DNA of 64,000 nt from Histidinibacterium aquaticum (GTDB lineage: Bacteria; Pseudomonadota; Alphaproteobacteria; Rhodobacterales; Rhodobacteraceae). The notes beneath the pieces were generated by a model. That model had not been told where the DNA came from. It worked only from the letters and a program-made list of their open reading frames with translations, and searched no databases. The position numbers were made by a program, and so were the translations under genes. Positions 26,612 to 35,232 of this stretch are shown in pieces; positions within the stretch are counted from its first letter, which is position 1, and every line of letters starts with the position of its first letter. The DNA lies in contig NZ_VYQE01000004.1 of the NCBI RefSeq assembly GCF_008710275.1, positions 1 through 64,000 of the forward strand, in the 5' to 3' direction.

Positions 26612-28102
26612 TCAGAGGAAAGCTGTCTCCTCGAAAGAGCGCAACTTCCGGCTGTGGATCCGCGCGAGAGGCATCTCGCGGAGGTACTCCATGGCCCGGA
26701 TCCCGATCATCAGGTGCCGCGAGACCTGCGTCTTGTAGAAGTCGGACGCCATTCCGGGCAGCTTCAGCTCACCGTGCAGCGGCTTGTCCGAGACGCAGAG
26801 AAGCGTGCCGTAGGGGACCCGGAAGCGGAAGCCGTTGGCCGCGATCGTCGCGCTTTCCATGTCGAGCGCGACGGCCCGGCTCTGGCTCAGCCGCTGTACG
26901 GGGCCGGTCTGGTCGCGAAGCTCCCAGTTGCGGTTGTCGAGGCTCGCCACGGTGCCGGTCCGCATGATGCGCTTGAGTTCGTAACCCTCCAGCTCGGTCA
27001 CCTGCGCAACAGCGCTCTCGAGCGCGACCTGGATCTCGGCCAGCGGCGGGATCGGCACCCAGATCGGCAGGTCGTCGTCCAGCACCTTGTCCTCGCGCAG
27101 GTAGGCATGGGCCAGCACGAAGTCGCCCAGCCGCTGCGAGTTCCGCAGGCCGGCGCAATGTCCGACCATGAGCCAGGCATGGGGCCGCAGCACCGCGATA
27201 TGGTCCGTGGCGGTCTTCGCGTTCGAGGGGCCGACGCCGATATTGACGAGGGTGATCCCCTGCCCGTTCTTCCGCTTCAGGTGGTAGGCGGGCATCTGGG
27301 GCATCTTCGCCGGGATCGGGATCTCGGCCTTCGGATCCGTGATCTCGAGGTCGCCGGTCGTCACGAAGGAGGTGTAGCCGAGCTCTGGATCGGAAAGCGC
27401 GGCCCGGGCGAAGGCCTCGAACTCGTCGACGTAGAACTGGTAGTTGGTGAACAGGACGTGGTTCTGGAAATGCGAGGCGCTGGTCGCCGTGTAATGCGCC
27501 AGACGCGCCAGCGAATAGTCGACCCGTTGCGCCGTGAAGGGCGCGAGAGGGGCGGCGCCGTCCTCGTAGAGAAAGCCCAGCCCGTTCACGATGTCGTCGT
27601 TGGTCGAGGCGAGGTCCGGGACGTCGAAGAAGTCCCGCAGAACGAAGCTTGCCGCGCCCTCCTGCGGCACGGTGATGCCGGCGTTGGCCACGGCGAAGTG
27701 CACCGGGATCGGCGTGGTCGAGGGCCCGATCACCACGGCAGTCCCGTGGTTCTCCAGCAGCAGCCCGATCTGCTGGATCAGGTAGCGCTCGAAGAGATCG
27801 GGCCGTGTGATCGTCGCCGCGTATGTGCCGGGCTGCGAGACGTGGCCGAAGCTCAGACGGCTGTCGACGGCGGAATAGCTCGTCGTCGTCAGCCGCACCT
27901 CGGGATAGTAGGCGCGGAACCGGCTTTCGGGCGCCCCCTGCGCGATTGCCTCTGCGAACCGCTCGCACAGGTAGCCGGTCGCCTCGTCGTAGAGTTCCTT
28001 GAGCCGGGCGACCGCCGCCTCCGCATCGGTGAAGGGCTCGGGCGCCGACACCTTGGGCGACTGGATGCGGTGATGGGCGTCGCTGGGCATGAAGACGGTC
28101 AT
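26612..28102 (-). CDS. amn: AMP nucleosidase
   Basis: Splits AMP to adenine and ribose 5-phosphate. 496 residues. The AMP-nucleosidase N-domain (about residues 20-190) includes SRFRAYYPEVRLTTTSYSAV. The nucleoside-phosphorylase-fold catalytic domain includes ITLVNIGVGPSNAKTATDHI, MVGHCAGLRNSQRLGDFVLA and the region VALDMESATIAANGFRFRVP, where the acid residues contact the ribose. Length agrees with the bacterial enzyme. It stands alone; the roughly 185 bases to HU hold no gene. Confidence 0.95.
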   Translation of the reverse strand: MTVFMPSDAHHRIQSPKVSAPEPFTDAEAAVARLKELYDEATGYLCERFAEAIAQGAPESRFRAYYPEVRLTTTSYSAVDSRLSFGHVSQPGTYAATITRPDLFERYLIQQIGLLLENHGTAVVIGPSTTPIPVHFAVANAGITVPQEGAASFVLRDFFDVPDLASTNDDIVNGLGFLYEDGAAPLAPFTAQRVDYSLARLAHYTATSASHFQNHVLFTNYQFYVDEFEAFARAALSDPELGYTSFVTTGDLEITDPKAEIPIPAKMPQMPAYHLKRKNGQGITLVNIGVGPSNAKTATDHIAVLRPHAWLMVGHCAGLRNSQRLGDFVLAHAYLREDKVLDDDLPIWVPIPPLAEIQVALESAVAQVTELEGYELKRIMRTGTVASLDNRNWELRDQTGPVQRLSQSRAVALDMESATIAANGFRFRVPYGTLLCVSDKPLHGELKLPGMASDFYKTQVSRHLMIGIRAMEYLREMPLARIHSRKLRSFEETAFL

Positions 28103-28204
28103 TGGGGCTCCGGTTCTCGGGGTGCCTCAGGACACACCAGTTTGACGACAGGGGCAAGACGGGCACCGGAACCGCCGCCCTGTTCCGGCGGTTCAGCCCC
28201 CGCC

Positions 28205-29188
28205 ATGACGCAGCCCGACGACCTCGTCTACTACCCCGATGACCGACCGGGGATTCGCCGCCGCCGCGCGGGCCGCGGCTTCGCCTACTATGCGCCCGAC
28301 GGGACCCGGATCGACGATCGCAGAGAGCGCCGCCGGATCAAGGCGCTCGCGGTGCCGCCGGCCTACGAGGACGTCTGGATCTGCCCCCAGCCCAACGGGC
28401 ATCTGCAGGCGACCGGTCGGGATACCCGAAAACGAAAGCAGTACCGCTACCACCCGGACTGGCGCGCTTGGCGTGACGCGACGAAATTCGATGGTCTCGC
28501 CGAGTTCGGCCGGGCCTTGCCCACGCTGCGCCGCCGGATCCGCGCCGATCTGGCAGGCGAGGCCGGCGAACGCGACACAGCGATCGCGGCGGTCCTTGCT
28601 CTGATCGACCGGCTCTCGCTTCGTGTCGGTCATGCCGATACTGCGCGAGAGAACGGCACCTATGGCGCAACGACCCTGCGAAACAGCCACGTCACGCTCG
28701 AGGAAGGCAGCATTCGGCTGCGCTACCCTGGCAAAGGTGGCGGCATTGTCGACAAGCGCCTGAAGGACGCTCGTCTGATGAAGCTCCTCGGTCGGTTGCA
28801 CGATCTGCCCGGGGCCAGCTTCGTCTCCTGGGTCGGCCCCGACGGCGCGTCGCACGAGGTGAGTTCGCACGCGGTGAACGCCCGCATCTCGGAGATCACG
28901 GGCGAGAGCGGTTTCACGGCAAAGACTTTCCGCACATGGGCCGGGTCGGAAGCCGCGCTCTCCGTCGCTCTTCAGCCGCAGCCGACGACGATCCGCGCGA
29001 TGACGGAAGCCGCCGCCGCGAGGCTCCACAACACCCCGGCGATCTCTCGGTCGAGCTACGTTCACCCGCGGGTCATCGCCCTGTCCGAGGCCACCGATGC
29101 CGAGCGGCTTGCGTTGATGGAGGATCTGCCGGCCCGGGCGGAATTGCGCCAGGCGGAACGCGCCTTGCTCCGGTTGCTCGATCAGTAG
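28205..29188 (+). CDS. Type IB DNA topoisomerase (poxvirus-like)
   Basis: 327 residues relaxing supercoils through a 3'-phosphotyrosyl link. The N-domain starts PDDLVYYPDDRPGIRRRRAG. The catalytic core includes RDTRKRKQYRYHPDWRAWRD, a KYD-like loop and GFTAKTFRTWAGSEAAL with the catalytic Arg/His region. The nucleophilic Tyr lies in TPAISRSSYVHPRVI. ATG 28205 was preferred because it begins at the domain boundary; the long frame upstream overlaps amn on the other strand. Bacterial IB enzymes are scattered in alphaproteobacteria and are not essential. Confidence 0.93.
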   Translation: MTQPDDLVYYPDDRPGIRRRRAGRGFAYYAPDGTRIDDRRERRRIKALAVPPAYEDVWICPQPNGHLQATGRDTRKRKQYRYHPDWRAWRDATKFDGLAEFGRALPTLRRRIRADLAGEAGERDTAIAAVLALIDRLSLRVGHADTARENGTYGATTLRNSHVTLEEGSIRLRYPGKGGGIVDKRLKDARLMKLLGRLHDLPGASFVSWVGPDGASHEVSSHAVNARISEITGESGFTAKTFRTWAGSEAALSVALQPQPTTIRAMTEAAAARLHNTPAISRSSYVHPRVIALSEATDAERLALMEDLPARAELRQAERALLRLLDQ

Positions 29189-29200
29189 GAGGAGACTGCA

Positions 29201-29617
29201 ATGTCCGACACGACTCTAGACCGTTTCCTTTCGGCCCAGGCCGAGGACTACGACACCGCACGCACGGAGATCCTGGCCGGACGAAAGCAGACCCACTGGG
29301 TCTGGTATATCTATCCGCAGCTGCGGGGCCTGGGTTCGTCGGATCGCGCGCATCTCTACGGGATCGCCGACCTCGACGAAGCGAGGCGCTACCTCGCGCA
29401 TCCGATCCTCGGGAACCGCTTGGTGGAGATGGCCGAAACGCTCATGATGCATGCGGGCAAGGAACCCGAAGACATACTGGGCAATATCGATGCCCTGAAG
29501 GTCCGGAGCTGCATGACGCTTTTCGAGAAGGTCCCGGACGCGCCGCCGGTATTCACGCAGGTGCTCGACACCTTCTACAACGGCGAGCGCTGCCCGAAGA
29601 CCCTGCAGATGCTGTGA
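29201..29617 (+). CDS. DUF1810 family protein
   Basis: 138 residues with the DUF1810 pattern: LDRFLSAQAEDYDTARTEIL, then THWVWYIYPQLRGLGSSDRA, YGIADLDEARRYLAHPILG and VLDTFYNGERCPKTLQML. The fold is all-helical and the role unknown. A ribosome site (GGAGGAG) is 12 bases from the topoisomerase stop, so the two are probably co-transcribed. The family is widespread in proteobacteria as a single short protein; no catalytic residues are established. Confidence 0.9.
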   Translation: MSDTTLDRFLSAQAEDYDTARTEILAGRKQTHWVWYIYPQLRGLGSSDRAHLYGIADLDEARRYLAHPILGNRLVEMAETLMMHAGKEPEDILGNIDALKVRSCMTLFEKVPDAPPVFTQVLDTFYNGERCPKTLQML

Positions 29618-29669
29618 GCAACAGGCGGCGCCCCTTGCCAATCCGCCTGCGCGACCCCATCACCGCTGC

Positions 29670-30515
29670 ATGACCGGAACGCTTCTGTCCCTCGGCCACG
29701 GCTATTCCGCCCGGGCCCTTGCCCGGCTCCTGCTGCCCCAGGGGTGGGAGATCATCGGAACGACACGGACGCCCGAAAAGGCCGCTGACCTGGCAGAGAC
29801 CGGGATTTCCCCGGTGGTCTGGCCCGGGGCTGATCTGTCGCCCCATATCGACCGCGCCACGCATATCCTCGCCTCCGCCGCGCCCGGCGAGGACGGGGAC
29901 CCGATCCTGAACGAGATCGGCGACCAACTGGCGGCGGCCAGCCCCGAATGGGTCGGCTATCTCTCCACCACCGGCGTCTACGGCGATCACGAGGGTGACT
30001 GGGTCGACGAGACCACGCCGCTCGCGCCGTCCACCAAGCGGGGGCAGCACAGGGTCGAGGCGGAAGCTCAATGGTGCGCCACCGGCCTGCCGCTCCACAT
30101 CTTCCGTCTCGCCGGGATCTACGGCCCGGGTCGCGGTCCCTTCTCCAAGGTCCGCAAGGGCACGGCGCGGCGGATCGTGAAGCGCGGGCAGGTCTTCAGC
30201 CGGATTCATGTCGACGACATCGCGCAGGTCCTCGCCGCCTCTATCGCCCGTCCCGATCCCGGCGCGGTCTACAATGTCTGCGACGACGATCCCGCCCCGC
30301 CGCAGGACGTCATCGCCCATGCCGCCGAACTGCTCGGAAAGCCTCTCCCGCCCGAGGAGGATTTCGAGACCGCCGAGATGAGCCCGATGGCCAGAAGCTT
30401 CTACGCCGAGAGCAAGAAGGTCTCGAACCGCCGCATCAAGGAGGAACTCGGCGTGCGCCTTCTCTACCCCGACTACCGCGCGGGACTCGCGGCCCTGCTT
30501 GAAGACGAGGGCTGA
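29670..30515 (+). CDS. NAD-dependent epimerase/dehydratase-like (SDR) protein
   Basis: 281 residues, extended SDR fold of the YeeZ type. The N-terminal LLSLGHGYSARALARLLLPQ is a GxGxxxxxL-type nucleotide loop. VGYLSTTGVYGDHEGDWVDE contains the Ser/Thr and Tyr region typical of the family, and FRLAGIYGPGRGPFSKVRKG is the substrate-side motif. The usual YxxxK is replaced by an atypical stretch (KRGQHRVEAEAQW), as in YeeZ. Probably a reductase or binding protein of unknown substrate. Follows DUF1810 by 52 bases on the same strand. Confidence 0.82.
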   Translation: MTGTLLSLGHGYSARALARLLLPQGWEIIGTTRTPEKAADLAETGISPVVWPGADLSPHIDRATHILASAAPGEDGDPILNEIGDQLAAASPEWVGYLSTTGVYGDHEGDWVDETTPLAPSTKRGQHRVEAEAQWCATGLPLHIFRLAGIYGPGRGPFSKVRKGTARRIVKRGQVFSRIHVDDIAQVLAASIARPDPGAVYNVCDDDPAPPQDVIAHAAELLGKPLPPEEDFETAEMSPMARSFYAESKKVSNRRIKEELGVRLLYPDYRAGLAALLEDEG

Positions 30516-30551
30516 TCCGCCATATCTGCCGCGAAGCGACAGGGACAAATC

Positions 30552-31325
30552 ATGACCTTCAGAGAGAAGCTCGCCGGTCTCCTCGACTCCGCGCGCGTGC
30601 GCAACTTCATCATCGGGGTGATCCTCTTCAACGCGGTCATTCTCGGGATGGAGACGATCGACTCCATCATGGCGACGGCGGGTCCGCTGATCGTCTTGCT
30701 CGACCGGATCTGCCTGGCGATCTTCACGATCGAGATCGCAGCGAAGCTCTACGCATGGGGTCCGCGTTTCTTCCGGTCGGGCTGGAACATTTTCGATTTC
30801 ATCATCGTCGGGATCTCGCTCGTTCCGGCAAGCCAGGGGCTCTCCGTGCTGCGGGCGCTCCGCATCCTGCGGGTCCTGCGGGTGATGTCCGCCGCCCCGC
30901 GCCTGCGGCGCGTGGTCGAGGGCTTCATCACTGCCCTGCCCGGGATGGGCTCGGTCTTCCTACTGATGGGACTGATTTTCTACATCGGCTCGGTCATGTC
31001 GACGAAGCTCTTCGGCGAGACCTTCCCCGACTGGTTCGGCTCGCTCGGGCGGTCGGCCTACTCGCTCTTCCAGATCATGACGCTGGAAAGCTGGTCGATG
31101 GGCATCGTGCGGCCTGTCATGGAGGTCTACCCCCACGCCTGGCTCTTCTTCGTGCCCTTCATCATGGTCACGACCTTCGCCGTGGTGAACCTGCTGGTCG
31201 GCCTCATCGTGAACTCGATGCAGGACGCCCACCACGAAGAGGACGCCGCCGCGACCTCCGACTATCGGGACGAGGTCTTGGCGCGTCTCGAGGCGATCGA
31301 GAAGCGTCTTCCGGACAAGAAGTAG
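30552..31325 (+). CDS. Voltage-gated sodium channel, NaChBac family
   Basis: 257 residues, six membrane helices S1-S6 plus a pore loop; four copies form the channel. S4 carries four regularly spaced arginines (Arg101, 104, 107, 110 in LRALRILRVLR). The selectivity filter TLESWSM (Thr177-Leu178-Glu179-Ser180-Trp181) is identical in its core to known bacterial sodium channels. S6 (about 197-222) is followed by a charged tail predicted as a coiled coil (DEVLARLEAIEKRL), which in this family holds the tetramer together. Probably links membrane voltage to sodium entry, motility or pH behaviour. Ends 7 bases before the epmA stop. Confidence 0.93.
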   Translation: MTFREKLAGLLDSARVRNFIIGVILFNAVILGMETIDSIMATAGPLIVLLDRICLAIFTIEIAAKLYAWGPRFFRSGWNIFDFIIVGISLVPASQGLSVLRALRILRVLRVMSAAPRLRRVVEGFITALPGMGSVFLLMGLIFYIGSVMSTKLFGETFPDWFGSLGRSAYSLFQIMTLESWSMGIVRPVMEVYPHAWLFFVPFIMVTTFAVVNLLVGLIVNSMQDAHHEEDAAATSDYRDEVLARLEAIEKRLPDKK

Positions 31326-31331
31326 CCGTCG

Positions 31332-32351
31332 CTACCTGTCGGCCGGCGGGGTCCACATGACGTCGGTCAGCCGCGGCGCGTGAGTCGCCAGCATGACGAG
31401 CCGGTCGAAGCCCAGCGCGATCCCGGAGGTCGGCGGCATCTCTGCCAGGGCGTCGAGCAGGTCCTCGTCGAGCGGATAGCGGCTCCCGTAGATCTCCTCC
31501 CTCCGGTCCATGTCGGCCTCGAAGCGGGCGCGCTGCTCGGCCGGGTCGGTCAGCTCGCCGAAGCCGTTGGCCAGTTCGACGCCGCAGGCGAAGAGCTCGA
31601 ACCGTTCCGCGGTGCGCGGATCGGCAACGGAGCGCCGCGCGAGCGCGGCCTCGGGCGACGGGTAGGCGTCGAGGATCACCGGGCCGGGCCCGAGAGCCGG
31701 CTCTATCCGCTCGGTCAGGGCGCGGGAAAACAGGTCCGACCAGGTGTCGTCCGCCGCATGACGGATGCCGGCGCGGTCCAGCTCGGCAGCGAGCGCGGCG
31801 GTGTCCGGTCCGTTCGGCGTGAGTGTCGAGAGGAGGTCCATGCCCTGCGCGGCGAAGGATTCGGCCAGGGTCACCCGGCGGGGCGAGGCCAGCGGATCGC
31901 AGGAGATGTCACCGTGGCGAAAGCTCTCCACGCCCGCGGCCCGCGCCGCGATGGAGAGGATCGCCGTGCAGTCGTCCATGAGTTGCTCGTAGGGCGCTCC
32001 GGCGCGGTACCACTCGAGCATGGTGAACTCGGCCGTGTGCCGGGACCCGCCCTCGCGATTGCGCCAGACATGGGCGAAGGCGAAGATCTTCTCCTCGCCG
32101 CCCGCCAGCAGCTTCTTCATCGCGAACTCTGGGCTCGTGTGCAGGTATCGGCTCCGGCGGGCCAGGTCGGTGCCGATGACCTCAGTCTCGAAAGCGTGCA
32201 GGTGCGTCTCGTTGCCCGGGGAGGTGACCAGGCAGGCCGGGTCGACCTCGGTGAAGCCCTCTTGAGCGAACCAGGCGCGCAGGGCCGACTGGATGCGGTT
32301 GCGCGCCAGCAGGAGCGGCCGGCGGTCGGCGTGGCTGCGCCACCATGACAT
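31332..32351 (-). CDS. epmA: EF-P-(R)-beta-lysine ligase EpmA (lysyl-tRNA-synthetase-like)
   Basis: 339 residues resembling the class-II catalytic core of lysyl-tRNA synthetase without the anticodon domain. Motif 2 region AHVWRNREGGSRHTAEFTM is followed by EWYRAG; motif 3 is GIALGFDRLVML. Such proteins attach (R)-beta-lysine or lysine to Lys34 of elongation factor P. It is divergent from efp with 74 bases between starts, which supports this. The lysine 2,3-aminomutase EpmB that makes beta-lysine is not in the window. Start ATG 32349-32351. Confidence 0.93.
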   Translation of the reverse strand: MSWWRSHADRRPLLLARNRIQSALRAWFAQEGFTEVDPACLVTSPGNETHLHAFETEVIGTDLARRSRYLHTSPEFAMKKLLAGGEEKIFAFAHVWRNREGGSRHTAEFTMLEWYRAGAPYEQLMDDCTAILSIAARAAGVESFRHGDISCDPLASPRRVTLAESFAAQGMDLLSTLTPNGPDTAALAAELDRAGIRHAADDTWSDLFSRALTERIEPALGPGPVILDAYPSPEAALARRSVADPRTAERFELFACGVELANGFGELTDPAEQRARFEADMDRREEIYGSRYPLDEDLLDALAEMPPTSGIALGFDRLVMLATHAPRLTDVMWTPPADR

Positions 32352-32425
32352 CTCTGGCCCTCACGGCTGCGATACGATAGAGCCGCGCGTAATCTCGCAC
32401 GCCCTATTTCACAAGGAGGGTTCTC

Positions 32426-32995
32426 TTGGCCAAGGTCATCGCCTCGCAGCTCCGCAAGGGCAATGTCGTGGATATCAACGAGCAGCTCTACGTCATTCTG
32501 TCTGCCCAGAACGTCAGCCCCGGCAAGGGCACCCCGGTCACCCAGGTCGACATGCGCCGCATTTCGGACGGCACCAAGGTCAGCGACCGGTGGAAGACGA
32601 CGGACAGCGTCGAGCGCGCGCACGTCGAGGAAAAGCAGTTCGACTTCCTCTACGACGATGCCGAGGGATTCCACTTCATGGACCCCGAGACGTTTGAGCA
32701 GGTCGCGGTGGACCCGGATGTTGTTGGCGACAGCAAGGTCTGGCTGCGCGACGGGATGCGCTGCTACCTCTCGATCCACAACGAGATCGCGATCGCCATG
32801 CAGCTGCCGCAGAAGGTCACGGTCGAGATCGTGGATACCGAGCCCGTGGTGAAGGGGCAGACCGCCTCCTCGTCCTACAAGCCCGCCGAGGCGGACAACG
32901 GCGTTCGGGTCATGGTGCCCCCGCACATCACTACGGGTACTCGCGTCGTGGTGAACACCGAGGATGCGACCTACGTCGAGCGCGCGAAGGACTGA
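32426..32995 (+). CDS. efp: Elongation factor P
   Basis: Helps ribosomes through poly-proline stretches. 189 residues in three beta domains. Domain I holds the acceptor lysine, Lys34, in [15 protein letters not shown]; domains II and III include [14 protein letters not shown] and [20 protein letters not shown]. The start codon is TTG at 32426, with a strong ribosome site (AAGGAGGG, 32413-32420) 5 bases upstream. Divergent from epmA, whose enzyme probably modifies Lys34. A terminator follows. Confidence 0.97.
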   Translation: MAKVIASQLRKGNVVDINEQLYVILSAQNVSPGKGTPVTQVDMRRISDGTKVSDRWKTTDSVERAHVEEKQFDFLYDDAEGFHFMDPETFEQVAVDPDVVGDSKVWLRDGMRCYLSIHNEIAIAMQLPQKVTVEIVDTEPVVKGQTASSSYKPAEADNGVRVMVPPHITTGTRVVVNTEDATYVERAKD

Positions 32996-33008
32996 GTTTC
33001 CGGAACGG

Positions 33009-33095
33009 AGGCCGGGCTGGAGCCCGGCCGACGAGGGCGCCTTGCGGGGCGCCCTTTTTTCGTCTGGAGCGTAGACCGGGCTTCAGCCCGGCCCG
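33009..33095. repeat. Two CCGGGCT palindromes flanking the efp terminator
   Basis: GGCCGGGCTGGAGCCCGGCC (33010-33029) and CCGGGCTTCAGCCCGG (about 33074-33090) are similar palindromes on both sides of the terminator. The shared core suggests a copied intergenic repeat, possibly also serving the convergent helicase gene. Confidence 0.5.
33034..33060 (+). terminator. Rho-independent terminator of efp
   Basis: AGGGCGCC (33034-33041) pairs with GGCGCCCT (33048-33055) around a 6-base loop, followed by a run of six T. It lies 38 bases after the efp stop. Confidence 0.9.
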
Positions 33096-33103
33096 TCCCC
33101 AAC

Positions 33104-34342
33104 TCATGCCGCCTTGCGCGACCGGTTCCGGTTCGGTCGCCGACGGCGCTGGCCACCGGTCTTGGCCTCGGTCCGGGGGGCCTTGCCGCGGCCCCGGGGC
33201 GCCGGGCGGGACGAGGGCCAGCGGGTGCCGCCCTCGGTGGGCAGGTCGATACCGAGACGCTTCTCGATATCCTCCAGCGATCCCATCTCGTCCGGCGCGC
33301 AGAAGGCCGTGGCCTTTCCTTCGGCGCCGGCGCGGGCGGTCCGGCCGATACGGTGGACGTAGGTATCCGCCACCTCGGGCAGGTCGAGGTTGTAGACGTG
33401 GGCCACGCCGGGGATGTCGATGCCGCGCGCGGCGACATCGGTCGCCACGAGAACGGTGACCGACCCGGATCGGAAGGCGTTGAGCGCGCGGTCGCGCTGG
33501 CCCTGGCTCTTGTTGCCGTGGATCGACGCGGCGTCGAAGCCGCCCTTCACCAGCCATTTCATCAGTCGTTCCGCCCCGTGCTTGGTGCGGGAGAAGACGA
33601 GGGCCCGATCGCCGATGTGACCGGACAGAAGCTCCGCGAGGAGCGCCGGCTTGTCGACCTTCTCGACGAAATGCACGCCCTGGGCGATGCGGTCGGCCGG
33701 GAGACCCGGGGCGCTGACCTGCACGCGTGCGGGGCTGTTCAGGTAGGAGGCAGCGAGGCTCTCCATCTCGCGCGGCAGGGTCGCCGAGAACAGCATCGTG
33801 TGCCGGTCGTCGGGCAGCATCGGCACAAGCTTCCGCAGGACATGGATGAAGCCCATGTCGAGCATCTGGTCGGCCTCGTCGAGCACGAGATAGCGGGTCT
33901 CCGACAGGCTCACGGCGCGGCGCTCGATGAGGTCCATCAGGCGGCCGGGCGTCGCGATCAGCAGATCGGCGCCGCGCTTCATGCGCTCCGACTGGCGGTT
34001 GAGGGAGTTGCCGCCGACCACCAGCGCGACCTTCAGGTGCGAACCCTTGGTGAGCGACTCGAGCGCCTCGGCGATCTGGCGGGCGAGTTCGCGCGTCGGC
34101 GCGAGGATGAGGGCCGTGGCGCGGCCCGGCGCGGGCGCCTTGCCCTGCGAGGTGAGCGCCTGCACCAGCGGCAGACCGAAGGCGAGCGTCTTGCCGGTGC
34201 CGGTCTGGGCGAGGCCCAGCACGTCGCGGCCCTGCAGGGCCTTCGGGATCGCCTCGGCCTGGATCGGCGTGGGATCGGTGAGGCCCATCTCGGTCAGGCG
34301 GGCGGTCAGCTTGGGCGCGAGGCCCAGGTCGTCGAAATTCAT
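33104..34342 (-). CDS. DEAD-box RNA helicase, RhlE-like
   Basis: 412 residues with the full motif set: Q motif TDPTPIQAEAIPK, I AQTGTGKT, Ia APTRELA, Ib TPGRLMD, II DEAD, III SAT, IV LVFSRTKHGAERL, V TDVAARGIDIPG and VI YVHRIGRTARAGAEG. The C-terminal tail is Arg/Pro-rich (RRRRPNRNRSRKAA), as expected for RNA binding. Unwinds RNA in ribosome assembly or decay. Start ATG 34342 (MNFDDLGLAPKL) was chosen; the frame continues to 34573 without family-like sequence. Confidence 0.93.
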   Translation of the reverse strand: MNFDDLGLAPKLTARLTEMGLTDPTPIQAEAIPKALQGRDVLGLAQTGTGKTLAFGLPLVQALTSQGKAPAPGRATALILAPTRELARQIAEALESLTKGSHLKVALVVGGNSLNRQSERMKRGADLLIATPGRLMDLIERRAVSLSETRYLVLDEADQMLDMGFIHVLRKLVPMLPDDRHTMLFSATLPREMESLAASYLNSPARVQVSAPGLPADRIAQGVHFVEKVDKPALLAELLSGHIGDRALVFSRTKHGAERLMKWLVKGGFDAASIHGNKSQGQRDRALNAFRSGSVTVLVATDVAARGIDIPGVAHVYNLDLPEVADTYVHRIGRTARAGAEGKATAFCAPDEMGSLEDIEKRLGIDLPTEGGTRWPSSRPAPRGRGKAPRTEAKTGGQRRRRPNRNRSRKAA

Positions 34343-34569
34343 GTATGTCTTTCCGGCGGGCCGTTGCCCGCCCTTGCCCGCCATCAACGGCGGGGATCGG
34401 GGTGCGTGGCCGAACGTAGCCCGCAGGGTCATTCCCGCTCTGGCCGTCCGCCCTGCTCCCGCGCGTGATGTCGGATGCAACTGACGGGCGCCATGTGGCC
34501 GTGCTGGCCTCTGCTCACGCGGCAGGGCGGCTCCGTCTTGGTGGCAGTTGGGGCATGACGCCCCCGAAG

Positions 34570-35175
34570 TCAAGCTATTGCGACCCCAGCCTCTTTCATT
34601 CCGTCAAGTGCGGCCTGCAACGAGCCGTCGAGATCGATGCCGCGGCAGAGGTCCTGCCGGACTGTCGTCTCAAAGCCGAGCTTCGCCGCGTCGAGGGCCG
34701 AGAAATTCACGCAGAAGTCCGTGGCGAGCCCCACGCAGACGAGCTTGGAGATGCCGCGGGTGCGCAGGTAGCCCTCGAGCCCGGTAGGCGTCTCGTGGTC
34801 GTTCTCGAAGAAGGCCGAGTAGCTGTCGATCTCACGCCGGAAGCCCTTGCGGACGATCAGGTCAGCGCGATCGGTGTTCAGGTCGTCGTGAAACTCCGCC
34901 CCTCGGCTGCCCTGGATGCAGTGATCGGGCCAGAGCACCTGCGGACCGTAGGGAAAATCGAGAACCTCGAGTGGCTGGCGGCCCTCGTGCTGGCTGGCGA
35001 AACTCGCGTGGCCTGCCGGGTGCCAGTCCTGCGTGAGCACCACGGAGTGGAAGTCCTCCATCAGTGCGTTGATGCCCGGAACGATCTCGTCGCCGCCTTC
35101 GACGGCCAGCGCGCCGCCAGGACAGAAGTCGTACTGAACGTCGATGACGAGAAGAGCGGTGTCTTTCGCGGGCAT
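34570..35175 (-). CDS. pncA: Nicotinamidase
   Basis: Hydrolyses nicotinamide to nicotinate for NAD salvage. 201 residues. The triad is Asp12 (VIDVQYDFCPGG), Lys110 (IVRKGF) and Cys155 (GLATDFCVNFSA). The metal site residues Asp50, His52 and His56 lie in LTQDWHPAGHASFA. The cis-peptide region precedes the Cys as usual. Length and motifs match PncA (isochorismatase-like fold). It is followed after 57 bases, counting upstream, by the transporter gene; the 227 bases on its other side hold no gene. Confidence 0.95.
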   Translation of the reverse strand: MPAKDTALLVIDVQYDFCPGGALAVEGGDEIVPGINALMEDFHSVVLTQDWHPAGHASFASQHEGRQPLEVLDFPYGPQVLWPDHCIQGSRGAEFHDDLNTDRADLIVRKGFRREIDSYSAFFENDHETPTGLEGYLRTRGISKLVCVGLATDFCVNFSALDAAKLGFETTVRQDLCRGIDLDGSLQAALDGMKEAGVAIA

Positions 35176-35232
35176 GGCATCCTCCTGTCGCTTGTCGCCC
35201 TAGCTAGGGCACCGGGGCGGCCGGGTGAAGGC

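Noticed and set aside
26543-29188. 881-codon frame starting opposite amn and joining topoisomerase IB
   Set aside because: Only the part from 28205 matches topoisomerase IB. The upstream part is antisense to amn, so this is an over-extended start.
33104-34573. DEAD-box frame with 77 extra N-terminal codons
   Set aside because: The extension is Pro/Arg-rich and not family-like; MNFDDLGL at 34342 is the normal start.
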